Assembly (NCBI GenBank): GCA_046296195.1
Contig: JBKBLR010000004.1
Location: 68,337 to 132,336 of the forward strand
DNA from: Amphiplicatus sp046296195
GTDB taxonomy: Bacteria > Pseudomonadota > Alphaproteobacteria > Caulobacterales > Parvularculaceae
DNA length: 64,000 nt
Direction: 5' to 3'
Shown: piece after piece, positions 8,421-16,688 of the stretch
Layout of the letters: each line of letters starts with the position of its first letter
Numbering within the stretch: position 1 is the first letter of the stretch
The notes under the pieces: model-generated
Database searches by the model: none
What the model was told of the DNA's origin: nothing
What the model saw: only the letters and a program-made list of their open reading frames with translations
Program-made: the position numbers and the translations under genes

Positions 8421-9197
8421 TCACAAGTCCACGAAGAGCGAAGTCATGACGTAGTTCGAAGCGAGGATCGCCACCGCCGAGGCGACGACCGCCGAGCGCG
8501 TCGCTTCGCCGACCCCTTGCGCGCCGCCACGGCTTTTGTAGCCGTAATAGCAGCCCATCACCGAAATCAGGAAGCCGAACACGGCGGCTTTGATAAGGCC
8601 TGATCCGACGTCGTCGGCGGTGATGAACTGGTCGATGTTGCGGACGTAGGTCGCGCCCTCGAAGCCTAGCGCGTAAACCGCGACGAGCCAGCCGCCGAGG
8701 ATGCCGATGAGATCGGCGATGAGCACCAGAAAAGGCAGCATCAGCGTGGTTGCGAGAATGCGCGGCGAGACGAGATACTTGAAAGGATCGACGGCGAGCG
8801 TCGACATCGCGTCGATCTGGTCCGAAACGCGCATCGCGCCAAGCTCCGCCGCCATGCCGGACGAAGAGCGCCCGGCGACCATCAGCGCGGCGAAACCGGG
8901 GCCGAGCTCGCGCACGATGGAAACGGCGAGGATTTGCGGCAGGAAGGTTTCGGCGTTGAAGCGCGCCGATCCGTCGTAAATGTTGAGGGCGAGCGCGGCG
9001 CCGATGAAAATGGCGGTGAGCCCGACCACGGGCAGCGAGTTGAAGCCGATGCGAAGCGCCGCAAGCAGGAGCTCGCGCGTGTAGAAGGGGCCGGCGACCC
9101 AAGCGAAGGCGCCGCGGACCGCAAACAGGGCGATCGCGCCGATCTCGGCGAAGAGGCCGAGCGCTCCGCGGCCGATGGCGGCGACCGGATTGGTCAC
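8421..9197 (-). CDS. mlaE: ABC transporter permease, MlaE type
   Basis: This is an inner-membrane permease of 258 residues with five to six hydrophobic segments. Hallmarks are LPVVGLTAIFIGAALALNIY, the conserved VRELGPGFAALMVAGRSSSGMAAELGAM loop region (~110-135) and a C-terminal GVGEATRSAVVAS stretch. It starts at GTG and overlaps the alr stop by 4 bases (GTGA), so it is probably translated from the alr message. With MlaF it forms the core of a lipid transporter. Confidence 0.93.
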   Translation of the reverse strand: MTNPVAAIGRGALGLFAEIGAIALFAVRGAFAWVAGPFYTRELLLAALRIGFNSLPVVGLTAIFIGAALALNIYDGSARFNAETFLPQILAVSIVRELGPGFAALMVAGRSSSGMAAELGAMRVSDQIDAMSTLAVDPFKYLVSPRILATTLMLPFLVLIADLIGILGGWLVAVYALGFEGATYVRNIDQFITADDVGSGLIKAAVFGFLISVMGCYYGYKSRGGAQGVGEATRSAVVASAVAILASNYVMTSLFVDL

Positions 9198-10321
9198 GGT
9201 GGATTCCCCTCAACGCCGGCGAAGAAGTAGCGGCGCTCCACCCGTCCGCCAAGGGCGCCGGCGCCGCGCGGGCGCGACAATCCGCCGACGGCGGTCAGAA
9301 GTTCATAGCCGATCGTACCGCAGCGCGCCGCCTGGTCATCGATCGACAGCGCCGGACCGAAGAATTCGGCCCGGTCGCCGACGGCGAGGGAGGTTGGCGC
9401 GGTCGTCGCGTCGAGAACGATGAGGTCCATCGAGACGCGCCCCACGATCGAGCAGCGCGCGCCGCCGATCAGCGCCGTTCCCCTGTTGGAGGCGCTGCGC
9501 GGGAAACCATCGCCATAGCCGAGCGAGACGACGGCGAGGCGCATCCGCCGCGGCGCCTTGAAGGTCGCGCCATAGCCGACGGTCTCGCCGGCGGCGATGT
9601 CGCGCGTCTGGATGACGGGCGCGGTCAGCGTGGCGACCGGCGACAGCCCGCTGACGGGCGCGTCATGCGGATTGACGCCGTAGAGCCCGACACCAAGACG
9701 CACCATGTCATAGGCGTAGCGCGCGCCGAAGAGCGCGCCGCCGGACGAGGAGAGGCTTCGCTTGGCCGACGGGAATAGCGCCGCCGCCTCTTCGAAATCT
9801 CGCCGCTGGCGCTCATTCATGGCGCTCGTCTCATCAGACGCGCAGGCAAGATGGCTTATCACCAGCGTCACGCCGAGATTGCCGATCGAACGCGCCGCCG
9901 CGACGTCGTTCGCCGGCAGGCCGAGGCGGTTCATGCCGGTGTCGACATGAAGCGCGGCCGCCGCGCCGGGCGCCGCCTCCGCCCATAGCCGGGCCTGCTC
10001 CAGTGAATTGAGCACGGGCGTCAAGCGATGCGCGCGATGAACGGCGACCGTATCGGGAAACGGGCCGTTGAAGACATAGATCGCCGGCTCATCGCCGAGC
10101 GCGGACCGGAGCGCGGCGCCTTCTTCGGAATAGGCGACGAAAAAAGTGCGGCAGCCGGCTTCGGCGATAAGCGTTCGCGCAACCGGCGTCGCGCCCAGCC
10201 CATAGGCGTCGCATTTGACGACGGCCGCAGGCTCGGCGCCGGGCGCTGCGGCGGCAAGGCGCCGGTAATTGGCGGCGACCGCAGATAGGTCGATGTCGAG
10301 GCGGGGATTGGCGGCGCGCAT
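9194..10321 (-). CDS. alr: alanine racemase
   Basis: A PLP enzyme interconverting L- and D-alanine for peptidoglycan. The 375 residues match the family. The PLP lysine is Lys36 in AVVKCDAYGLG; the second catalytic residue is the Tyr in GETVGYGATF (~265), and GRVSMDLIVLD is the usual C-terminal beta-domain motif. It is the first gene of alr-mlaE-mlaF. In many alphaproteobacteria alr follows dnaB directly; here namZ and a DOMON-like gene lie between. Confidence 0.97.
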   Translation of the reverse strand: MRAANPRLDIDLSAVAANYRRLAAAAPGAEPAAVVKCDAYGLGATPVARTLIAEAGCRTFFVAYSEEGAALRSALGDEPAIYVFNGPFPDTVAVHRAHRLTPVLNSLEQARLWAEAAPGAAAALHVDTGMNRLGLPANDVAAARSIGNLGVTLVISHLACASDETSAMNERQRRDFEEAAALFPSAKRSLSSSGGALFGARYAYDMVRLGVGLYGVNPHDAPVSGLSPVATLTAPVIQTRDIAAGETVGYGATFKAPRRMRLAVVSLGYGDGFPRSASNRGTALIGGARCSIVGRVSMDLIVLDATTAPTSLAVGDRAEFFGPALSIDDQAARCGTIGYELLTAVGGLSRPRGAGALGGRVERRYFFAGVEGNPP

Positions 10322-10381
10322 TCAGGGACGAAGCCTTACGAACCCGCCCGCAATACGGGGTTTTGCGGGTCGAACCAAGGC

Positions 10382-10411
10382 GCGTCAGTAGTGGAGGCGT
10401 CAGTAGTGAAG
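10382..10411. repeat. 15-bp tandem duplication across the namZ stop codon
   Basis: GCGTCAGTAGTGGAG (10382-10396) is followed directly by GCGTCAGTAGTGAAG (10397-10411), with one mismatch. On the minus strand the unit encodes LHY-stop, so the end of namZ and its stop codon are present twice in frame. It looks like a recent slippage duplication. Confidence 0.7.
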
Positions 10412-11602
10412 GCAGGCGCGGCGCTCCTCGCGCCAGCGCTCCTCGTCCGGCAGCGTCAGCGCGTCAAGGTCGCCCGGCGCGGCGGCCTTGTCATCGACCC
10501 AGTTGCGCAAATCGGGGCCGCCATTGATGACGTCGATCGCCAGCTTGCCGGTTTCATATTCATAAGGAAAATCGCGCCAGAGGTCGTAATCCGGATAGAG
10601 CCGACGGATCGCCTTGAAAGCGAGCGCCTGAAGCCGCCAGGGGCGGAAGGCGTCGTGGTCGTAGCTCCCTGCTTCGGTGTGGATCTGGACCCCGGCGCAC
10701 AGCTCGCCGGCATGTTTGTGAAAAGTCGGCTCGAACCAGCAGTCGCGCAGGACGCAGCCATTCGTCCAATCCGGCGCAAGGGCGCGCATCTCGGCGATCA
10801 CGCGCCGCGCGTCGATGTCGGGCGCGCCGAACAGTTCGAGGGGCCGTGTCGTCCCGCGTCCTTCTGACAGCGTCGCGCCTTCGAGCATCACCGTCCCGGC
10901 GTAGGCGCGGGCCATGAAGACGTTGGGCGCATTGGGGCTGGGGTTCACCCAGACGCGCGCGCCGAGCGGCCAGCCGAAGCCTGGCCCGTCGTCCGGGCGC
11001 CAGCCTTCCATCGCGATCATCCGGTAATCGACGTCGAGCTTCAGCACACGGATGAACCAATGTCCGAGCTCTCCGAGCGTCAGCCCGTGGCGCATCGGCA
11101 TCGCGCCGGCGCCGACGAAGCTCTCCCAGCCGGGGCGCAGCATCAGCCCTTCGATCGGCCTCCCGACCGGGTTCGGACGGTCAAGCACCCAGACGGATTT
11201 CCCGTGTTTCGCCGCGGCTTCGAGCACATAGCGAAGCGTCGTGACGAAGGTGTAGATGCGGCAGCCGAGATCTTGCAGGTCGACGAGAAGGACGTCGAAC
11301 GTCTCCATCATCGCGTCGGTCGGGCGGCGAACGGTTCCGTATAGGCTGAAGACGGGGATTCCATGAACCGGATCGATGAAATCCGGCGACTCGATCATAT
11401 TGTCTTGCTTGTCGCCCCTCAGGCCGTGTTGCGGTCCGAAGGCGGCTGTCAGCTTCACATCGCCGAGACTGCCGAGCGCGTCGAGCGCGTGCGTCAGGTC
11501 AGCGGTGACGGAGGCGGGATGGGCGAGCAATGCGACACGCTTTCCGGCGAGCGGCGCGCGCAAGGATTTGTCGTCGATCAGCCGGTCAATGCCGAATTTC
11601 AT
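10400..11602 (-). CDS. namZ: DUF1343 exo-beta-N-acetylmuramidase (NamZ-type)
   Basis: The protein has 400 residues and resembles the DUF1343 family, whose characterised member NamZ removes terminal N-acetylmuramic acid from peptidoglycan fragments during cell-wall recycling. The family N terminus FGIDRLI...GKRVALLAHPASV and the FGPQHGLRGDKQDNMIES motif (~57-73) are clear, with LVDLQDLGCRIYTFVTTL, WVLDRPNPVG and ALSEGRGTT-type blocks following. No clear signal peptide is seen, so a cytoplasmic role (or an unrecognised export signal) is implied. It overlaps the upstream start of the DOMON-like gene by ATGA and lies 78 bases upstream of alr. Confidence 0.9.
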   Translation of the reverse strand: MKFGIDRLIDDKSLRAPLAGKRVALLAHPASVTADLTHALDALGSLGDVKLTAAFGPQHGLRGDKQDNMIESPDFIDPVHGIPVFSLYGTVRRPTDAMMETFDVLLVDLQDLGCRIYTFVTTLRYVLEAAAKHGKSVWVLDRPNPVGRPIEGLMLRPGWESFVGAGAMPMRHGLTLGELGHWFIRVLKLDVDYRMIAMEGWRPDDGPGFGWPLGARVWVNPSPNAPNVFMARAYAGTVMLEGATLSEGRGTTRPLELFGAPDIDARRVIAEMRALAPDWTNGCVLRDCWFEPTFHKHAGELCAGVQIHTEAGSYDHDAFRPWRLQALAFKAIRRLYPDYDLWRDFPYEYETGKLAIDVINGGPDLRNWVDDKAAAPGDLDALTLPDEERWREERRACLHY

Positions 11603-12135
11603 GCGCCGCTTTCAAAGGGGAGGCGCGCGATGAAACCATCGGCGCGGTGAAAATCCGGTTTATCGGCCGGGTGGGCGAGCGCCCAAAAGGATTTCTCGCC
11701 TGTCATGCTCTCGAGAATCGCCGAGAGGCCGAGCCTTGCCGACGGCGACGGGCTCAGCGCCTCAAGGTCGAGGCGAGCGGTCATGAGACCCGCGCGTCCG
11801 TCGATCCGCCAATCAATTCGGGGATCGCCGACCCCGGCATCCGCCATGCCGCGCCGATAGGCGTCGAAGCGGTAAGCGGCCCAGTCTCCAGACGGCGCCA
11901 TATTGAACTCGTAATAGGCCGCGCTTGCGTCCGGCCGGATGAACGCCTCGAAACAGGTCGTTCGCCACAGGCCGTCGCGCCGGGCGGGCGCTGTCATCGG
12001 CGGGGTCTTCAGCGCGCTCGCGCCGCTGACGCGAAAGGCAAGGTGAAGATGGCCGCCTCGTCGCGCCAGCTCGGCCTCGACCGCCATGAAGGGCGTCGGA
12101 GCGCAGGCGGGGTGTGGACGAAGGCTGAAGCGCAT
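11599..12135 (-). CDS. DOMON-like domain protein
   Basis: The protein has 178 residues and no signal peptide. It matches the bacterial 'DOMON-like type 9' pattern: an early LRPHP, LHLAFRVSGA, then DGLWRTTCFEAFI, YYEFNMAPSGDWAAYRFDAYR and the C-terminal FWALAHPADKPDFH. DOMON-fold proteins bind heme or sugars, but for this subfamily the ligand is not established. Its stop overlaps the namZ start by 4 bases, so it is translated before namZ on the same transcript. A terminator directly upstream separates it from dnaB. Confidence 0.82.
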   Translation of the reverse strand: MRFSLRPHPACAPTPFMAVEAELARRGGHLHLAFRVSGASALKTPPMTAPARRDGLWRTTCFEAFIRPDASAAYYEFNMAPSGDWAAYRFDAYRRGMADAGVGDPRIDWRIDGRAGLMTARLDLEALSPSPSARLGLSAILESMTGEKSFWALAHPADKPDFHRADGFIARLPFESGA

Positions 12136-12141
12136 CCCTCT

Positions 12142-12159
12142 AAAAAGCCCGCTTCGGGC
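12142..12159 (-). terminator. intrinsic terminator after dnaB
   Basis: On the minus strand GCCCG (12159-12155 side), loop AAG and CGGGC are followed by TTTTT (12146-12142). The short GC stem plus T-run lies 20 bases after the dnaB stop and just before the DOMON-like gene start. Confidence 0.6.
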
Positions 12160-12179
12160 CGGCGAGGGAAGGGGCAGGC

Positions 12180-13676
12180 TTATCCCTTCCCATAGGCGTC
12201 ATAGCGCCGGTCGAGATTGGAGAACTTCGTCAGGTTCTCCTGGAAGGCGAGCTCAACCTTGCCGATCGGCCCATGCCGCTGCTTGCCGATGATGACTTCG
12301 GCGATCCCGCGCGCGGCGTCGCAATCGGCGATCCATTTGGCGTGCTTTTCGTCATCCGGGCGCGGCTCCGCGCGGCGAAGGTAATATTCCTCCCGATAGA
12401 TGAACAGGACGACGTCGGCGTCCTGTTCGATCGAGCCGGACTCGCGCAGGTCCGCAAGCTGCGGCCGCTTGTCGTCGCGCTGCTCGACCTGGCGCGAGAG
12501 CTGCGAGAGCGCAAGCACCGGCACGTTGAGCTCCTTGGCGAGCGCCTTGAGCCCCATCGAGATTTCAGTGATCTCCTGCACGCGATTGTCGCCGCGCTTT
12601 TGCGATCCGCTCAACAGTTGCAGATAGTCGATGACGAGGAGGCCGAGGCCGTGCTGGCGCTTCAGCCGTCTTGCGCGCGCGGCGAGCTGGCCGATCGACA
12701 GGCCGCCAGTGTCGTCGATGTAGAGCGGCAGGGACTCAAGTTCGCGCGCCGCGTGATAGATGCGGTCGAACTGTTCCTGGTCGATGTCGCCGCGGCGGAT
12801 TTCGTTCGACGGCACGCCGGAGACCTCGGAGATGATGCGCGTCGCGAGCTGGTCCGACGACATTTCGAGCGAGAAAAGCCCAACGACGCCGCCTTCTGCC
12901 GCCTTGATCGTCCCGTCCGGCTGGCGCTCCGGTCTGTAGGCGCGCGCGACATTGAGCGCGATGTTCGTCGCCAGCGAGGATTTTCCCATCGACGGCCGGC
13001 CGGCCAGAATGATGAGGTCCGACGGGTGCAGGCCGCCGAGCGTGTGGTCGAGATCTCGAAGGCCTGTCGCCACGCCTGCGAGACCGCCGTCGCGCTTGAT
13101 CGCCGCCGTCGCAATCTCGATCGCGTCCGCGATCGCGGTTCGGAAGGTCTTGAAGCCGCCGCCATATTTGCCGGTCTCGGCGAGCTTGTAGAGCGCCTGC
13201 TCGGCGTCGGCGAGCTGAGCGCCCGGCTCGTCGTCGAGCATCGCTCCTTGCGCGCGCTCGATCATGTCGGCGCCGATGGTGATGAGCCCGCGCCGCACCG
13301 ACATTTCGAAGACGACGCGGGCGTAATCCATGGCGCCCGCGGTCGAGGGCACGTTCGCGGCAAGCTGTTCGAGATATTTTCTGCCGCCGGCCTCGGCATA
13401 GCCGGGAATCGCGGCGAGCGAGGCGTCGATGAGCGCCGGCGAGGCAAGACGGCTCTGATTGATGAGCGCGCCGCAGGCGTCGAAGATCAGACGGTGAACC
13501 GGATCGAAGAAGTGCTCGCTCTTGAGGACGCCGGTGACGCGGAAATAGACCTCGTTGTCATAGAGGATGGCCCCGAGCACCGCCTGTTCGGATTCAAGGC
13601 TGACGGGGGCGCGCTCGGCGCCGCCCGGAGTCGCGTCATTGGGGTTTCTGGAGAGCGGGTTCGCGCCGTCGGCCAT
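12180..13676 (-). CDS. dnaB: replicative DNA helicase
   Basis: Hexameric 5'-3' helicase of the replisome. 498 residues from ATG 13676. The N-terminal DnaB domain (SLESEQAVLGAILYDNEVYFRV, ~28-49) is followed by a linker and the RecA-like domain with Walker A AGRPSMGKSSLA, Walker B LLVIDYLQLLSG, and the ALSQLSRQVEQRDDKRP and LRESGSIEQDADVV motifs. An ATG 20 codons further upstream (13736) is in frame, but those codons run through a strong terminator hairpin and have no ribosome-binding site, so I reject it. Only 15 bases separate the terminator T-run from this start. Confidence 0.96.
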   Translation of the reverse strand: MADGANPLSRNPNDATPGGAERAPVSLESEQAVLGAILYDNEVYFRVTGVLKSEHFFDPVHRLIFDACGALINQSRLASPALIDASLAAIPGYAEAGGRKYLEQLAANVPSTAGAMDYARVVFEMSVRRGLITIGADMIERAQGAMLDDEPGAQLADAEQALYKLAETGKYGGGFKTFRTAIADAIEIATAAIKRDGGLAGVATGLRDLDHTLGGLHPSDLIILAGRPSMGKSSLATNIALNVARAYRPERQPDGTIKAAEGGVVGLFSLEMSSDQLATRIISEVSGVPSNEIRRGDIDQEQFDRIYHAARELESLPLYIDDTGGLSIGQLAARARRLKRQHGLGLLVIDYLQLLSGSQKRGDNRVQEITEISMGLKALAKELNVPVLALSQLSRQVEQRDDKRPQLADLRESGSIEQDADVVLFIYREEYYLRRAEPRPDDEKHAKWIADCDAARGIAEVIIGKQRHGPIGKVELAFQENLTKFSNLDRRYDAYGKG

Positions 13677-13690
13677 GATCGCGAAAGACC

Positions 13691-13723
13691 ATAAAAAAAA
13701 CCGGCCGTCGAGCGGCCGGTTTT
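13691..13723 (-). terminator. strong intrinsic terminator after rplI, just upstream of dnaB
   Basis: CCGGCCG (13701-13707) pairs with CGGCCGG (13713-13719), extended by A/T pairs, with loop TCGAG. On the minus strand the stem is followed by eight T (13700-13693). It ends the rpsF-rpsR-rplI transcript, with weak T4 on the plus strand. Confidence 0.85.
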
Positions 13724-13751
13724 CCCGTTCATTCACAGCGACGTCGCCGCG

Positions 13752-14315
13752 CTATTCGGGCTTCGCCGCCGCGCCGGCGTCGAAGAACTCCGCCGTCTCG
13801 GTTTCGTCTTCCAGCTTTTCTTCCGCGCGGGCGAGCACGTTTTCGCCGCGCGCCTGGCGCTCGGCCTCGTCGGCGGAGCGGGCGATGTTGATCTCGATCG
13901 TCGCCGAGACTTCGGGATGAAGCATGACGCGCAGCTTGGTGATGCCAAGCGTCTTCAGCGGCTTGTCGAGACGGACTTGCGCGCGGTCGACCTTGACGCC
14001 GTCCGCGCCGGCGGCCTCAGCGATGTCGCGCGTCGAAACCGAGCCGTAAAGAAGGCCTGCTTCCGATGCCTGCCGGATGATGACGAAGGAGCGCCCGTCG
14101 AGCTTCTTGGCGGCGGCTTCGGCTTCCTTGCGGCGCTCGAGGTTGCGCGCTTCAAGCTCGGCGCGCTGGGCCTCGAAGACCTTCTTGTTGGCCTCGCTGG
14201 CGCGCAGGGCCTTCTTGCGCGGCAACAGGAAGTTGCGCGCAAAACCCGGGCGGACATTGACGACGTCGCCCATCTGGCCGAGCTTTTCGACCCGTTCGAG
14301 GAGGATCACTTCCAT
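13752..14315 (-). CDS. rplI: 50S ribosomal protein L9
   Basis: L9 has the family N terminus MEVILLERVEKLGQMGDVVNVRPGFARNFLLPRKKA (first residues), a central long helix and a C-terminal RNA-binding domain (~70-150). At 187 residues it is longer than the ~150 of E. coli because of an acidic C-terminal extension (EAERQARGENVLARAEEKLEDE and on), common in alphaproteobacteria. It starts 3 bases after rpsR stops, within rpsF-rpsR-rplI. Confidence 0.98.
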   Translation of the reverse strand: MEVILLERVEKLGQMGDVVNVRPGFARNFLLPRKKALRASEANKKVFEAQRAELEARNLERRKEAEAAAKKLDGRSFVIIRQASEAGLLYGSVSTRDIAEAAGADGVKVDRAQVRLDKPLKTLGITKLRVMLHPEVSATIEINIARSADEAERQARGENVLARAEEKLEDETETAEFFDAGAAAKPE

Positions 14316-14318
14316 GGC

Positions 14319-14543
14319 TTACTCCGACGCGTAGGGAAGAAGCGCCAGGAACCGGGCGCGCTTGATCGCGCGCGCGAGCTCGCGCTGCTTCTTGGCGGAA
14401 ACGGCGGAAATGCGCGACGGGACGATCTTGCCGCGCTCGGACACATAGCGCTGGAGGAGCTTGGGGTCCTTGTAGTCGATTTTCGGGGCGCCGTCGCCCG
14501 AGAACGGGCAGGTCTTGCGCCGGCGCATAAAGGGCTTGGCCAT
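14319..14543 (-). CDS. rpsR: 30S ribosomal protein S18
   Basis: 74 residues, standard length. It begins MAKPFMRRRKTCPF, followed by IDYKDPKLLQRYVSERGKIVPSRISAVSAKKQRELARAIKRARFLALLPY, a complete S18. It binds 16S rRNA as a heterodimer with S6, encoded just upstream (18-base gap). Confidence 0.98.
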   Translation of the reverse strand: MAKPFMRRRKTCPFSGDGAPKIDYKDPKLLQRYVSERGKIVPSRISAVSAKKQRELARAIKRARFLALLPYASE

Positions 14544-14561
14544 TGGTCTGCTCCCTTGTCC

Positions 14562-14996
14562 CTAGAACCGGCGTCCGCGATCGCCGCGATCACGGTCGCC
14601 GAACTCACGCCCGCCGTCACGCCCGCCCTCGCGGCCATCGCGCTCGCGCCCGTCGCGGTCGCGCCCGTCGCGGTCGCGCCGCGACAGGACCGGCGAGGGC
14701 GCGTCATCGAGCTCGTCGACGCGGATCGTGAGATAACGAAGGATGTCTTCGTTGATCTTTTCCTGCCGCTCGAGCTCGTGGACGACCGCCGCCGGCGCGT
14801 CGATGTTGAACAGGCTGTAATGGCCCTTGCGGTTCTTCTTGATCTTGTACTGGAGGTTGCGGAGCCCCCAATATTCCTGCTTGGCGACCTTGCCGCCATG
14901 CTCGGTGACGATCTTCTGCAGGGTCTCGGTCAGCCCTTCGACCTGCGCCGGAGAAATGTCCTGGCGCGCGATAAAGATATGCTCGTAAAGAGGCAT
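14562..14996 (-). CDS. rpsF: 30S ribosomal protein S6 with Arg/Asp-rich tail
   Basis: 144 residues from the ATG at 14996, the start that gives the canonical MPLYEHIFIARQDIS; a longer frame upstream adds non-conserved residues. Residues 1-98 are a normal S6 (WGLRNLQYKIKKNRKGHYSLFNID). Residues ~106-144 form a low-complexity tail of Arg, Asp and Gly (DRDGRDRDGR and similar), encoded by short GC repeats. E. coli S6 also has a charged tail, but glutamate-rich. First gene of the ribosomal operon, divergent from trkH. Confidence 0.97.
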   Translation of the reverse strand: MPLYEHIFIARQDISPAQVEGLTETLQKIVTEHGGKVAKQEYWGLRNLQYKIKKNRKGHYSLFNIDAPAAVVHELERQEKINEDILRYLTIRVDELDDAPSPVLSRRDRDGRDRDGRERDGREGGRDGGREFGDRDRGDRGRRF

Positions 14997-15090
14997 CAAG
15001 CCAGCTCCACCTTGGCGACGGAGACAGCGGGGGCGTTGCTGGTCGCCCCTCCTGCCTTCGGCCCTCACCCAAACGGGACTATCCCGCGAA

Positions 15091-15109
15091 CCGGCCCCTT
15101 GGGGACCGG
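15091..15109 (-). promoter_or_regulatory. possible rpsF leader hairpin
   Basis: CCGGCCCC-TTGGGGACCGG in the 5' region of rpsF folds into a GC hairpin with one bulged base and a small loop, about 95 bases before the S6 start. S6:S18 leaders that bind their own proteins are known in bacteria, but I cannot confirm that this matches the motif. Confidence 0.25.
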
Positions 15110-15213
15110 CGGCTGAGGCCGTCGCTCGAAGCGCGGGGGGATAGACGAGGGGCGCGCGCCGCGCAAGGGGGCCGCCTTCCGCCCCCTAGGGAAGCAGTCT
15201 AAAGACCCGCGCC

Positions 15214-16674
15214 GTGGTCAATATCGTCCCCGTTTTCAGGGTCATCGGGGCCCTCCTGATCGCCTTCGCCGCGTTCATGCTCGCCCCCCTTCTCGTGGAG
15301 ACGAGCCTGCTGCGCCAGCCGGGGGCGGCCTTCATTCTGTCGGCGCTGGTGACGGCGTTCGCCGGCCTCACCCTGATGGCGCTTAGCCCTCAACGGGGAA
15401 ATTTCGAGCTGACCCGGCGGCAGGGCTTCCTGGTCACGGCGCTCGCCTGGACGGTCCTGCCGGTCTTCGGCTCGCTGCCGCTGGCGATCGGGGCGGGCCT
15501 GTCGCCGACCAATGCGCTGTTCGAATCCGTATCGGCGCTGACGACGACCGGCGCGACCGTGATGAGCGGCCTTGACTCCTCAGCGCCCTCGATCCTGCTC
15601 TGGCGGTCGCTGATGCAGGCGCTGGGCGGCGTCGGCGTGATCGTTCTGTCGATCGTCATGATGCCCTTTCTGAGGGTCGGCGGCATGCAGCTCTTCCACA
15701 CCGAAAGCTCGGACACCTCTGACAAAATTGTCGCCAAGGCGTTCGATCTCGCCGTCTGGATCGTCGGCATCATCCTGGTTCTGATGATCGCCTGCGCGGG
15801 CGCCTATAAAATTCTCGGCATGGACTGGTTCGACGCCGTGAACCACGCGATGACCTCGGTCGCGACAGGCGGCATGTCGACCCATGACGCCTCCTTCGGC
15901 TTTTTCCGTGATACCGGGAATTTCGGACCCATCCTCTGGACGGGCGTTTTTTTCATGATCGCCGGCGCCTTGCCGTTCGTCGCATTCATCAGGCTTGTGA
16001 AGGGCAATTGGCGCAGCTTCTTCAGCGACATCCAGCTGCGCGCCTTCATTGTATTCCTAGTCGTCGCCATCCTTCTCATCGCCCTCACGCAGCACGTGCG
16101 CGGCGGCGTTTCTCTGGGAGAAGCGCTCACGCACTCGGCGTTCAATGTCGTATCGGTCGTGACCACGTCGGGTTTCGCCAGCGAGGACTACCAGCGCTGG
16201 GGTCATTTCGCGATCGGCGCCTTCTTCATTCTGACCTTCGTCGGCGGCTGTTCCGGCTCGACGGCGGGCGGGGTGAAAATCTACCGCTTCCAGATCCTTG
16301 CGCGCCTCGCCGGCGCGCATCTGTCGCGCATCGTGTCCCCGAACCGGGTGCATGTGGTGCTCTATCATGACCGCCGTGTCGAAGATGACGTCGCCTTCGC
16401 CATTCTCGCCTTTTTCGGAGTCATGCTGTTCTCGCTGATCGTGTCGACGTTTCTTCTCGCCTGGATCGGCGTCGATTTCGTCACGGCGCTCACCGGGTCA
16501 GCAAGCGCGATCACCAATGTCGGCCCCGGCCTCGGCGACATCATCGGCCCCGCAGGCAATTTTCAGCCGCTCCCTGACGCGGCGAAGTGGGTTCTTTCCG
16601 CGATGATGATCATGGGACGGCTTGAATTTTTCACCATCTTCGTGCTGCTGACGCCGGCGTTCTGGCGAGCGTAA
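15214..16674 (+). CDS. trkH: Trk potassium uptake protein, TrkH family
   Basis: Inner-membrane K+ translocation subunit with 486 residues and four pore repeats. Pore/filter-like motifs are ALTTTGATV (~110), SVATGGMSTHD (~220), SVVTTSGFASEDY (~315) and SAITNVGPGLG (~430). Helices alternate with these loops throughout, and the C terminus GRLEFFTIFVLLTPAFWR is typical. It starts at GTG 15214; upstream in-frame sequence is not conserved-like. The regulatory partner TrkA is not in the window. It ends 14 bases before fabD. Confidence 0.95.
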   Translation: MVNIVPVFRVIGALLIAFAAFMLAPLLVETSLLRQPGAAFILSALVTAFAGLTLMALSPQRGNFELTRRQGFLVTALAWTVLPVFGSLPLAIGAGLSPTNALFESVSALTTTGATVMSGLDSSAPSILLWRSLMQALGGVGVIVLSIVMMPFLRVGGMQLFHTESSDTSDKIVAKAFDLAVWIVGIILVLMIACAGAYKILGMDWFDAVNHAMTSVATGGMSTHDASFGFFRDTGNFGPILWTGVFFMIAGALPFVAFIRLVKGNWRSFFSDIQLRAFIVFLVVAILLIALTQHVRGGVSLGEALTHSAFNVVSVVTTSGFASEDYQRWGHFAIGAFFILTFVGGCSGSTAGGVKIYRFQILARLAGAHLSRIVSPNRVHVVLYHDRRVEDDVAFAILAFFGVMLFSLIVSTFLLAWIGVDFVTALTGSASAITNVGPGLGDIIGPAGNFQPLPDAAKWVLSAMMIMGRLEFFTIFVLLTPAFWRA

Positions 16675-16688
16675 GAGGAGAAGGGTCG

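Noticed and set aside
12273..13694. Plus-strand open frame of 473 codons
   Set aside because: Antisense shadow of dnaB with charged low-complexity sequence.
13677..13736. Upstream in-frame start for dnaB adding 20 residues
   Set aside because: Those codons read through the terminator hairpin, have no ribosome-binding site and add no conserved residues.
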